From Spartobacteria bacterium (GTDB taxonomy: Bacteria > Verrucomicrobiota > Verrucomicrobiae > Chthoniobacterales > UBA6821), in assembly GCA_003136515.1 (NCBI GenBank), contig PLEU01000120.1, positions 1 through 8,602 of the forward strand: a DNA stretch of 8,602 bases, given 5' to 3'. The notes under the pieces are model-generated. The model was not told the DNA's origin. It made no database searches and saw only the letters and a program-made list of their open reading frames with translations. Below are positions 1 to 6,023 of this stretch, one piece after another. Positions within the stretch are counted from its first letter, which is position 1, and every line of letters starts with the position of its first letter. A program made the position numbers and the translations under genes.

Positions 1-741
1 CCACTCCTCCCAGAGTCCCTTGGGCAGATTCAAGAGGGAGCGCAGTTGTTTCCTTCTGGCCGAAAATCCCTGCCGCACCAATTCCGTAAACTGTTCTGGA
101 TCACAGTTCGGCAACCCTGCAGCCGGCCGGGGATTTACTGCGATCACCGACGATTCCACAGTTGGTCTCGGCCAGAACACCTCGGGCGGCACGATACGAA
201 GTTTTTTGACCGCCCAACGTCGTCCCAGCAGTACGGTTAGCGCCGCGTAATCCTTGTCGCCGGGCAGGGCGGCAAGTCGCTCGGCAACCTCCCTCTGAAC
301 CATCAAAACCAGTCTAGATGCGGGAGAAATGGCCGTCGTGAACCGCGTTATGATAGCCGTGGAAGCACTGTAGGGAAGATTGCCCACCATCTTCACAGGG
401 CCAAACCCGTAGAGAGAAATCAGATCCGCCTTTGCCCCGTCTCCTTGGATAACCTGAAGCCGGCCAGCGTGAATGTCCGCGGCGTAACGATCCCGGAGTT
501 CTGAGGTCAATCGATGATCCCGTTCGATCAGCGTGATGCGCCTAGCGGGCGATTCCAGTAAGTGAATCGTAAGGGCACCCATGCCTGGACCGACTTCCAG
601 GAGATGATCACCTGGCTCCGGATCTAAGGCGTCGACAATGGCCCGGGCAAGATTCGGATCGAGGAGAAAGTTCTGGCCCAGCTTTCTGCTGGGACGCACG
701 CCAATCTCTTCAAGACGGGTGCGCAGCTCTGCTTTCAACAT
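1..741 (-). CDS. rsmA: 16S rRNA (adenine(1518)-N6/adenine(1519)-N6)-dimethyltransferase, 3' end cut by window edge
   Basis: This is RsmA/KsgA, which uses S-adenosylmethionine to dimethylate two adjacent adenines in the 3'-terminal helix of 16S rRNA during late 30S assembly in the cytoplasm. Reading leftward from ATG at 741 gives 247 codons without a stop, ending in frame at base 1. The family is usually about 260-280 residues, so roughly 15-30 C-terminal residues lie outside. Visible motifs are GQNFL (22-26), the SAM-binding loop EVGPGMGALT (49-58), the acidic ribose-binding site in LIERD (71-75), GDGAKADL (100-107), the catalytic NLPYS (121-125), QREVAERL (149-156), the substrate-binding PRPTVESSV (191-199) and a basic C-terminal patch near FSARRKQLRSLL (226-237). 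An in-frame stop (TAG) lies upstream of the start and no strong Shine-Dalgarno is seen. The gene diverges from sppA. The identification is firm; only the C-terminus is unseen. Confidence 0.96.
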   Translation of the reverse strand, partial: MLKAELRTRLEEIGVRPSRKLGQNFLLDPNLARAIVDALDPEPGDHLLEVGPGMGALTIHLLESPARRITLIERDHRLTSELRDRYAADIHAGRLQVIQGDGAKADLISLYGFGPVKMVGNLPYSASTAIITRFTTAISPASRLVLMVQREVAERLAALPGDKDYAALTVLLGRRWAVKKLRIVPPEVFWPRPTVESSVIAVNPRPAAGLPNCDPEQFTELVRQGFSARRKQLRSLLNLPKGLWEEW

Positions 742-897
742 GCAACCATCAATAGAGAATTGCCGCTAGTTGCACCAGCAGTGATAACGCCTATCCGAGT
801 TAACTTTTACACCGTTGTCCGCAAGTTATTCACAACGTACCCACCCTCTCTTTCCAAACTTGAGCCCAGAGAGATCTTCCTCCACGCTCCCTTCCTT
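742..897. promoter_or_regulatory. Divergent intergenic region between rsmA and sppA
   Basis: These 156 bases separate two divergently transcribed genes, so promoters for both should lie here. I cannot name a convincing -35/-10 pair on either strand. The best minus-strand candidate is TTGTGA (829-834) followed about 18 nt later by TGTAAA. A spaced dyad GTTGT-N13-ACAAC occupies 814-836, and its right half contains TTATTCACA (826-834), which fits the DnaA-box consensus TTATNCACA. A single match of this kind is expected by chance fairly often. On the plus strand the region is also open in the sppA frame from a TTG at 760, but the resulting extension has no expected family features, so I treat it as non-coding. 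Confidence 0.45.
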
Positions 898-1902
898 ATG
901 AAGAAATCCGGATGCCTTTCCATTGTGCTTGGCGTGCTCCTCTGCGTCAGCCTCTTTGTCAATCTCCTGTTGCTTGTAGCACTAGTCTTCAGCGGGATAA
1001 AAGCCGTCAAGCCTGTATCCTCGGGTAGGAAGTTCAGTGAAACCAGGATATCCCCGGGAACATCCTCCGAAAAAATCGCTGTCATCCAACTGGCTGGGAT
1101 CATCGAATACGATGGGGGAATCAACTCTGATGGTTCCCTAGTGGATGATATGAAGGATGCCTTTCAACAGGCCGCCGACGACCCTGATGTGAAGGCTGTT
1201 GTACTCTCCATTAATTCTCCAGGGGGTGAAGTCACCGCCGGTGACACCATCTACCATGCCCTTGGCAACTTGCGTTCCAAGAAACCCGTGGTTATTTTCA
1301 TTAATTCCATCGGGACCTCCGCGGCCTACTATATCTCCTGTGCCGGTTCGTGGATCATGTGCAGTGACACTAGTTTCACGGGAAGCATCGGGGTCATCAT
1401 TTCGACGCTCAACTACAAGGAGCTGTTCGGTAAAATCGGCCTCCAGTCCGTGGTTTTTAAGAGCGGTCAGTTCAAGGATGCCCTCAATGGGGATCGTGAT
1501 CTCACCGATGATGAAAAAACCTATTTTCAGGGTCTTGTCATGCAGACCTACGACCGGTTCCTTAATATTGTGGCCACCTCCCGTCATCTTGATCCGATCG
1601 CACTTCGCAATGGGATCGCCGATGGGCGCGTGCTGAGCGGCAAAGATGCCTATGCCGCCAAACTAATCGACCAGCTCGGGTATATTGAAGATGCCTATGA
1701 AAAAGCCCGATTGCTTGGCAACGCACCAGGAGCCGGGATCGTGCGCTACGACAAAAAAGAGGGGTTCGGAAGCCTGCTAAAACTCTTTGAAAATTCTGAA
1801 AAGACAGATGTGCATCTTGACCTGAATCTCTCCTCCCCCGTAGGAGGCGTAAAGCTAGAGAGTGGACGCATCTATCTATTGCCTTCGTTCTACGCCCTGT
1901 AA
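898..1902 (+). CDS. sppA: SppA-type signal peptide peptidase, short single-domain form (peptidase family S49)
   Basis: This is a membrane-anchored serine protease of the ClpP/crotonase fold that degrades leftover signal peptides and other membrane-associated peptides. With ATG 898 it is 334 residues, the length of the short Bacillus-like SppA rather than the roughly 600-residue tandem E. coli form. Residues about 6-33 form one hydrophobic N-terminal anchor, which is the main reason for choosing this start over an in-frame TTG at 760. The protease core runs about 58-275: SINSPGG (104-110), the nucleophile region GTSAAYYIS (139-147) with Ser141 as predicted nucleophile, TGSIGVI (161-167), and SGQFKD (189-194) with Lys193 as predicted general base. 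ADGRVLSGKDA (241-251) is the usual C-terminal motif. Most relatives have two glycines after the nucleophile; here there are two alanines. No clear Shine-Dalgarno is seen. It is followed after 15 nt by another membrane protease. Confidence 0.93.
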   Translation: MKKSGCLSIVLGVLLCVSLFVNLLLLVALVFSGIKAVKPVSSGRKFSETRISPGTSSEKIAVIQLAGIIEYDGGINSDGSLVDDMKDAFQQAADDPDVKAVVLSINSPGGEVTAGDTIYHALGNLRSKKPVVIFINSIGTSAAYYISCAGSWIMCSDTSFTGSIGVIISTLNYKELFGKIGLQSVVFKSGQFKDALNGDRDLTDDEKTYFQGLVMQTYDRFLNIVATSRHLDPIALRNGIADGRVLSGKDAYAAKLIDQLGYIEDAYEKARLLGNAPGAGIVRYDKKEGFGSLLKLFENSEKTDVHLDLNLSSPVGGVKLESGRIYLLPSFYAL

Positions 1903-1917
1903 ATCCTGCCGCATCTG

Positions 1918-2715
1918 ATGAACTTGGCACTGGCGCTACCCTCTCCAAGTTCGGTTCAGATCGCGATGGGGTTGCTTGCCCTGCTTGTTTTCTACGGATG
2001 GCTTGCCGTCGAAAGTTCAAAGCGTGCCGTACTGGCCACGCAGCCTTTTGGTGTGCCGGATGCCATCTGTGTCGGAATTCTGGCCCTTTGGATGATATAC
2101 ATCACCACTCAGTCCGTGAATTCCACCCAGACGATCACTCTAAGGTTGATTCTGGCAAACTCCTTTCTCTACGGATCATTGATCCTATGCATTTTTGGCG
2201 TCATTGGATTCCAAAGGCACTCGGCAATTTCCATTTTTCAACTACAACCGTCCCGTTTTCCCAGTGCCGCAGCCAGTGGCCTTCTCTGGCTGCTGGCCAT
2301 ATATCCCCTAATTCTGGCTGTCCAGCAAACGATCCAGCACTTCGCGGAAAATAATGATGACGCACAACTGATAGTCCGCTTCTTTGTCGATCACCCTGAT
2401 TTGAAGAATCGCATCTCCGTCATCCTCATGGCAGTTGTAGTCGCCCCCATCGCTGAGGAAATTATCTTCCGGGGATATCTCTATGGCGTTATGAGACGGT
2501 ACTGCGGACGGATTCCTGCCCTCCTGTTTTCCTCGCTCCTCTTTGCGGCGATTCACGGAAATCTCTCGGCGCTACCAGGGCTCTTCATTTTGGCGGTAAC
2601 ACTTTGCCTGCTTTATGAACGCACAGGGTCATTATGGGCCAATATTACACTCCATGCGGCTTTCAACACCTTGACCATAGTGGCCCTCATTCTTTGGCCC
2701 GGCGCATCCTCCTAG
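1918..2715 (+). CDS. CPBP family intramembrane glutamic/metallo endopeptidase (CAAX protease / Abi domain)
   Basis: This 265-residue, very hydrophobic inner-membrane protein has about seven or eight membrane segments (roughly 14-32, 47-64, 77-97, 117-136, 164-178, 198-212, 221-233, 247-260). The CPBP/Abi domain is in the C-terminal half. Its three signatures are present: EEIIFR (180-185), FAAIH (209-213) with His213, and HAAFN (246-250) with His246 and Asn250. All expected catalytic residues are there, so it is probably an active protease. The family includes eukaryotic Rce1-like CAAX proteases, bacteriocin-immunity proteins and regulators of membrane stress, and the sequence does not say which role applies. 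The N-terminal half (1-115) is not recognisable beyond being membrane-spanning. It follows sppA by 15 nt and precedes thiL by about 21 nt, suggesting one transcript. ATG 1918 has no obvious Shine-Dalgarno. Confidence 0.9.
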   Translation: MNLALALPSPSSVQIAMGLLALLVFYGWLAVESSKRAVLATQPFGVPDAICVGILALWMIYITTQSVNSTQTITLRLILANSFLYGSLILCIFGVIGFQRHSAISIFQLQPSRFPSAAASGLLWLLAIYPLILAVQQTIQHFAENNDDAQLIVRFFVDHPDLKNRISVILMAVVVAPIAEEIIFRGYLYGVMRRYCGRIPALLFSSLLFAAIHGNLSALPGLFILAVTLCLLYERTGSLWANITLHAAFNTLTIVALILWPGASS

Positions 2716-2736
2716 GGAAACAAAGAATATTTGCGC

Positions 2737-3663
2737 ATGGGAAAAAAACCTCTCACTAGAAAGACTGGGTTAGTGCTTAGCTCGGAAGAAGAGTTGCTAG
2801 AACTCCTCTCCCGCGTGCTTCCAAAACCATCCGACGAAGTCATTTCAGGAATTGGGGATGACTGCGCCGTGGTGAATTCCCCTTACCATAAAGATATGTT
2901 TCAGCTCCTGAAAACTGATGCCGTCGTGGAAGGGGTTCATTTTTCCCCTGATACTCCACTCGCTTCCGTTGGGTGGAAGGCCCTCTGCCGCCCTATCAGT
3001 GACATCGCGGCCACAGGCGGCATCCCCAGACATGCTCTTATCACGGTCGCGGCCCCCTCCTACTGGAAGAGGAATGACTGGATATCCCTATATCGCGGAA
3101 TCGGAAAAGCCACCCTGAGTTTCGAACTCTCTGTTATCGGCGGAGAGACCGTCCGCTCTCCCGGTCCGCTTTTCATCTCCGTAGCGCTTGTAGGATATGC
3201 ACGCAAAGAACATCTGCGACTCCGATCCGGAGGTCATCCGGGCGATCTCATCTGTGTGACGGGAAGGCTTGGAGGTTCTTTCACAAGTGGACGCCATCTC
3301 CGGTTTCACCCTCGTCTCCGGGAAGGACTATGGCTTTCCCAACAAAAAGGAGTCACGGCAATGATGGATCTGAGCGATGGCCTAGGAAGCGATCTACCCA
3401 AACTCGCCAGCGCAAGCGGATGCTCCTTCCAGATCGCCTTTGAAAAGATTCCTCTTAACCGGGGATGTTCCATCCAAGACGCAGTTTCCGACGGGGAGGA
3501 TTATGAGCTTCTCTTTACTCTCCAACCCCCGAAGCGAAAATCTCTACTTGAAAAATGGAGCTCACTCTTCCCGAGATTACCTCTTACCTGTATTGGACAG
3601 CTAACAGCCAGCTCCGTGGCATCCACCCCGATTGCCTCTGGATATGATCATCTCAAGGCATGA
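2737..3663 (+). CDS. thiL: Thiamine-monophosphate kinase
   Basis: ThiL phosphorylates thiamine monophosphate with ATP and Mg2+ to give thiamine diphosphate, the active cofactor, in the cytoplasm. From ATG 2737 the product is 308 residues, slightly short for the family (about 310-340). It has the PurM/AIR-synthase-like two-domain architecture: GIGDDCAVV (38-46), TDAVVEGVHF (60-69), SDIAATGG (88-95), IGGET (134-138), GDLICVTGRLGG (169-180), MDLSDGLGSDL (210-220) and DGEDYELLF (252-260). The third acidic motif is normally GGDT, so a conservative Asp-to-Glu change is present. An in-frame TTG at 2731 is an alternative start adding two residues; the purine-rich AGGGAA at 2714-2719, overlapping the previous stop, is spaced better for it. 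No other thiamine gene is nearby. The stop overlaps corA by 4 nt (ATGA). Confidence 0.95.
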   Translation: MGKKPLTRKTGLVLSSEEELLELLSRVLPKPSDEVISGIGDDCAVVNSPYHKDMFQLLKTDAVVEGVHFSPDTPLASVGWKALCRPISDIAATGGIPRHALITVAAPSYWKRNDWISLYRGIGKATLSFELSVIGGETVRSPGPLFISVALVGYARKEHLRLRSGGHPGDLICVTGRLGGSFTSGRHLRFHPRLREGLWLSQQKGVTAMMDLSDGLGSDLPKLASASGCSFQIAFEKIPLNRGCSIQDAVSDGEDYELLFTLQPPKRKSLLEKWSSLFPRLPLTCIGQLTASSVASTPIASGYDHLKA

Positions 3664-4757
3664 TTAAACTTGTTTATCGGACTCCAGGCACAGCCCCCTC
3701 ATCACTTCAACTTGAGGGGGATGTCTCCGAGCAACCTCAAAATGAAGGAGATCAGCTCCACTCTCCCGAAATCACTCTGTGCAAATACGGAGAGTCCTGC
3801 CTTGAAGAAATCATCTGCAAGGATGCAGCCGAGGCGATCCGCCTGCTTGATCCCACGAAAAACAACTGGATTGACGTGAATGGAAGCGCCGACGTCACCA
3901 CTGTGCGTCTACTTGGCGAACACTTCGGCCTGAGTCCGTTGACTATTTTGGATATTGTTACCTCACAGCGCCCTAAGATGGAACAGATGGACAACGGAAT
4001 TTTCCTAATCACGACGATGGCGTACAAAAATCCGGACGATCCCGGAGTGGTGGAGGTTGAGCAGCTTAGTCTTTTTTTTGGGAAGAATCACCTAGTGAGT
4101 TTTCAGCAGGAACGAAGGCGCGATTCCTTTGATGAAGTCCGCAGGAGGCTCCGAATGGAAGGATCGCTGATCCGAAAATTCGGACCTGATTTTCTGACAT
4201 ATGCCTTGCTCGACACTGTGGTGGATCACTACTTCCCTGTCTTGGAAATGATTGGCGATGAGACCGAAATCATCGAAGAGGCTCTAGTCGAACACCCCAG
4301 TCGTGATATTCTTAAAGATCTCTTTCACTACAAGCGCGTCCTGCTTGAGATGCGGCGCGGAGCATGGCCTCAGAGGGAGGTATTCAGCCACCTAATGCAT
4401 GAGGACAAGGGGCTCATCACTCCAAACACCCGAGTTTATCTGCGGGACTGCTATGAGCACATCACGCAGATCATCGATATTATCGAAAATTACCGGGATC
4501 TTACTTCTGGGCTTATGGATGTCTATCATTCCAGCCTGAGCTACCGCACGAACGAAATCATGCGCGTCCTGACGCTTTTTTCGACATTTTTCATGCCACT
4601 TACCTTCCTCGTAGGAATCTATGGGATGAACTTCCACGGCGGTCCTTACAACATGCCTGAGCTGGAGTGGCGTTACGGCTACCCCGCATTCTGGGTCCTG
4701 GCGATCTCCATCTCCTTTTCGATGTTTCTCTACTTTCGCCGTAAAAAGTGGCTCTGA
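3660..4757 (+). CDS. corA: CorA family magnesium/cobalt transporter
   Basis: This is a CorA-type pentameric inner-membrane channel that admits Mg2+ (also Co2+ or Ni2+) along the membrane potential. The product is 365 residues, normal for the family. Residues 1-40 are poorly conserved and acidic/polar. The cytoplasmic alpha/beta funnel covers about 40-170 (with LTILDIV at 94-100), followed by the long stalk helices to about 300. TM1 is about 304-321, ending in the signature YGMNF (321-325) that forms the selectivity filter. The periplasmic loop keeps MPEL (332-335). TM2 is about 343-358, and the basic tail FRRKKWL faces the cytoplasm. All hallmarks of a functional channel are present. The ATG overlaps the thiL stop by 4 nt, and the weak AAGG at 3655-3658 is too close to act as a normal ribosome site, so translational coupling to thiL is likely. 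Within the gene, note a stem-loop at 3694-3720 and a T8 run at 4072-4079. Confidence 0.95.
   Translation: MIKLVYRTPGTAPSSLQLEGDVSEQPQNEGDQLHSPEITLCKYGESCLEEIICKDAAEAIRLLDPTKNNWIDVNGSADVTTVRLLGEHFGLSPLTILDIVTSQRPKMEQMDNGIFLITTMAYKNPDDPGVVEVEQLSLFFGKNHLVSFQQERRRDSFDEVRRRLRMEGSLIRKFGPDFLTYALLDTVVDHYFPVLEMIGDETEIIEEALVEHPSRDILKDLFHYKRVLLEMRRGAWPQREVFSHLMHEDKGLITPNTRVYLRDCYEHITQIIDIIENYRDLTSGLMDVYHSSLSYRTNEIMRVLTLFSTFFMPLTFLVGIYGMNFHGGPYNMPELEWRYGYPAFWVLAISISFSMFLYFRRKKWL
3694..3720 (+). promoter_or_regulatory. Stem-loop in the corA 5' coding region
   Basis: CCCCCTCA (3694-3701) and TGAGGGGG (3713-3720) are perfect reverse complements separated by an 11-nt loop. This gives an 8-bp stem with six G-C pairs, starting 34 nt after the corA start codon. 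The sequence structure is certain; any role in slowing ribosomes or setting corA expression is inference. No T-tract follows, so it is not a standard intrinsic terminator. It lies in codons for the poorly conserved N-terminus, where such a structure costs little at protein level. Confidence 0.4.
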
Positions 4758-4802
4758 CAGCATGCCTCCGTTTAACCTTTTCTGTGCTCAGCCAGATAAG
4801 TT

Positions 4803-4808
4803 AGGAGA
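4803..4808 (+). promoter_or_regulatory. Strong Shine-Dalgarno-like site upstream of the glycosyltransferase gene
   Basis: AGGAGA at 4803-4808 is the best Shine-Dalgarno match ahead of any gene in the window. It sits 18 nt before TTG 4827, which is too far for normal use, but 6 nt before an in-frame ATT at 4815. An in-frame TAA at 4797-4799 prevents any start further upstream. The site therefore suggests either a rare ATT start, giving four extra residues (MFTT), or that the match is incidental. Confidence 0.45.
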
Positions 4809-4826
4809 AAACATATTTTTACAACC

Positions 4827-5975
4827 TTGATCCCTTCCTCCTTCAAAAACCCAATCCTCATCCTCACCTCCGCCTTTGGAGAGGGGCATAATGCCGCAGC
4901 ACGAAATCTTGCGATTGCCCTGCGCACGCAGGACACCAGTCTCCATGTTGAGGTGCGCGACTTGTTTGCTGAAGCTTATGGTCCTCTCTACACTCTGGCC
5001 CAGAAGAACTATTTTTTCTTCATCAACCATCTGCCTGGTCTCTGGTCATGGTTTTACAGGTATCTCCATAAGAGCAAGGAAGCGCCAAGCCAGGTGGCTG
5101 TCTTTCGCCGTGCGGCCCGCCTCCTGCGAAACACCCTTTCTGAAATGAATCCCTCCGTAGTGGTCTCCACCTACCCCGGCTACAATCATCTTCTGGACCA
5201 TCTCGCCGGCAAGGAAACCCGAGCTTATAAAACCATCACTGTCGTCACGGATTCGATCTCCATAAATTCACTTTGGTACCGCGGCCATTCCGATCTCTTC
5301 CTCGTGCCAAACGAGGCAACGGCCAGAGTGATGGAAGCTTCCGGAGTCCCGATGGAAAAACTTCGCGTGAGCGGATTTCCCGTACCAATGCTTTTTGAAC
5401 AACTTCCAGGCAAACGAATTCAGCCTGATCCTCCGTCAACCCCCCCTAGAGTACTTTATCTGGTGAATCCGGGGCAGAAAAACGCGGGTGAAATTCTCCA
5501 GCAACTCGGTTCAGTGACGGGCATAAAACTCTCCGCCGCCTGCGGTCGCGATGAGAAACTCCGAAAATCACTTCAAAAAATCGCCAACACCCTCACACCT
5601 CCTATTCGGATCGAGGGCTGGATGCCGGATATTTCCGAGCATCTGGCGGCTAGTCATCTCATTGTCGCCAAAGCCGGAGGAGCCACCGTTCAGGAATGTC
5701 TGGCGGCCTCCACCCCATTGGTCATGAGTCAGGTCATTCCAGGACAGGAGGAGGGAAATGCAGAGTTGCTGACCAGCGCTGATTGCGGTTGCACGGCAAC
5801 CTCCCCCCAGGCAGTCGCGACGGCAGTGCGGCATGCCTTTGCTCATGGTGCCGCCGTCTGGAAAACATGGGAATCCAATGCTCGGAAAACCGGAAAACCA
5901 GATGGCGCTTCTCAATCAGCCCGTATCGTTCTCGAAATGGCCCAGCAACAAGCACCCCAGTCTGCAGTCAACTAA
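4827..5975 (+). CDS. GT28-family glycosyltransferase, MGDG synthase / processive diacylglycerol glycosyltransferase-like
   Basis: This protein resembles plant and bacterial monogalactosyldiacylglycerol synthases and Bacillus UgtP. These are peripheral membrane GT-B enzymes that transfer a sugar from UDP-sugar to diacylglycerol or a related lipid. It has 382 residues. The N-terminal MGDG-synthase domain (about 8-185) starts with a beta strand and the loop FGEGHNAAA (17-25), equivalent to GGGH in plant enzymes. VVTD at 139-142 fits the conserved acidic position. The C-terminal nucleotide-sugar domain (about 207-370) has IEGWMPD (262-268), KAGGATVQE (282-290) and PGQEEGN (305-311), the UDP-sugar-binding signature. 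No signal peptide or membrane span is seen. The sugar and acceptor cannot be read from sequence; a MurG-like or other lipid acceptor is possible. The start is uncertain (TTG 4827 or ATT 4815). It lies 69 nt after corA and 48 nt before the HAD gene. Confidence 0.85.
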   Translation: MIPSSFKNPILILTSAFGEGHNAAARNLAIALRTQDTSLHVEVRDLFAEAYGPLYTLAQKNYFFFINHLPGLWSWFYRYLHKSKEAPSQVAVFRRAARLLRNTLSEMNPSVVVSTYPGYNHLLDHLAGKETRAYKTITVVTDSISINSLWYRGHSDLFLVPNEATARVMEASGVPMEKLRVSGFPVPMLFEQLPGKRIQPDPPSTPPRVLYLVNPGQKNAGEILQQLGSVTGIKLSAACGRDEKLRKSLQKIANTLTPPIRIEGWMPDISEHLAASHLIVAKAGGATVQECLAASTPLVMSQVIPGQEEGNAELLTSADCGCTATSPQAVATAVRHAFAHGAAVWKTWESNARKTGKPDGASQSARIVLEMAQQQAPQSAVN

Positions 5976-6023
5976 GCAAATGGACTCAATGCGATTTCTT
6001 CAGCATTTCCCAAAGACTGCGTT

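Noticed and set aside
760..897. A 46-codon N-terminal extension of SppA from a TTG start
   Set aside because: It would bury the hydrophobic anchor that normally begins near the N-terminus, has no family match I recognise, and would place the start 18 nt from the divergent rsmA start. ATG 898 gives the usual SppA layout.
913..915. Cys6 of SppA as a lipoprotein lipobox cysteine
   Set aside because: It comes before the hydrophobic segment and not after it, and no L-x-x-C pattern follows a signal sequence.
1138..1587. A 149-codon minus-strand open frame
   Set aside because: It lies wholly opposite sppA, its product has no recognisable family features, and sppA is supported by conserved motifs. 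It is a codon-bias shadow.
4392..4763. A 123-codon minus-strand open frame over the corA 3' end
   Set aside because: It is antisense to the conserved transmembrane part of corA, including the GMN motif, and shows no protein features of its own.
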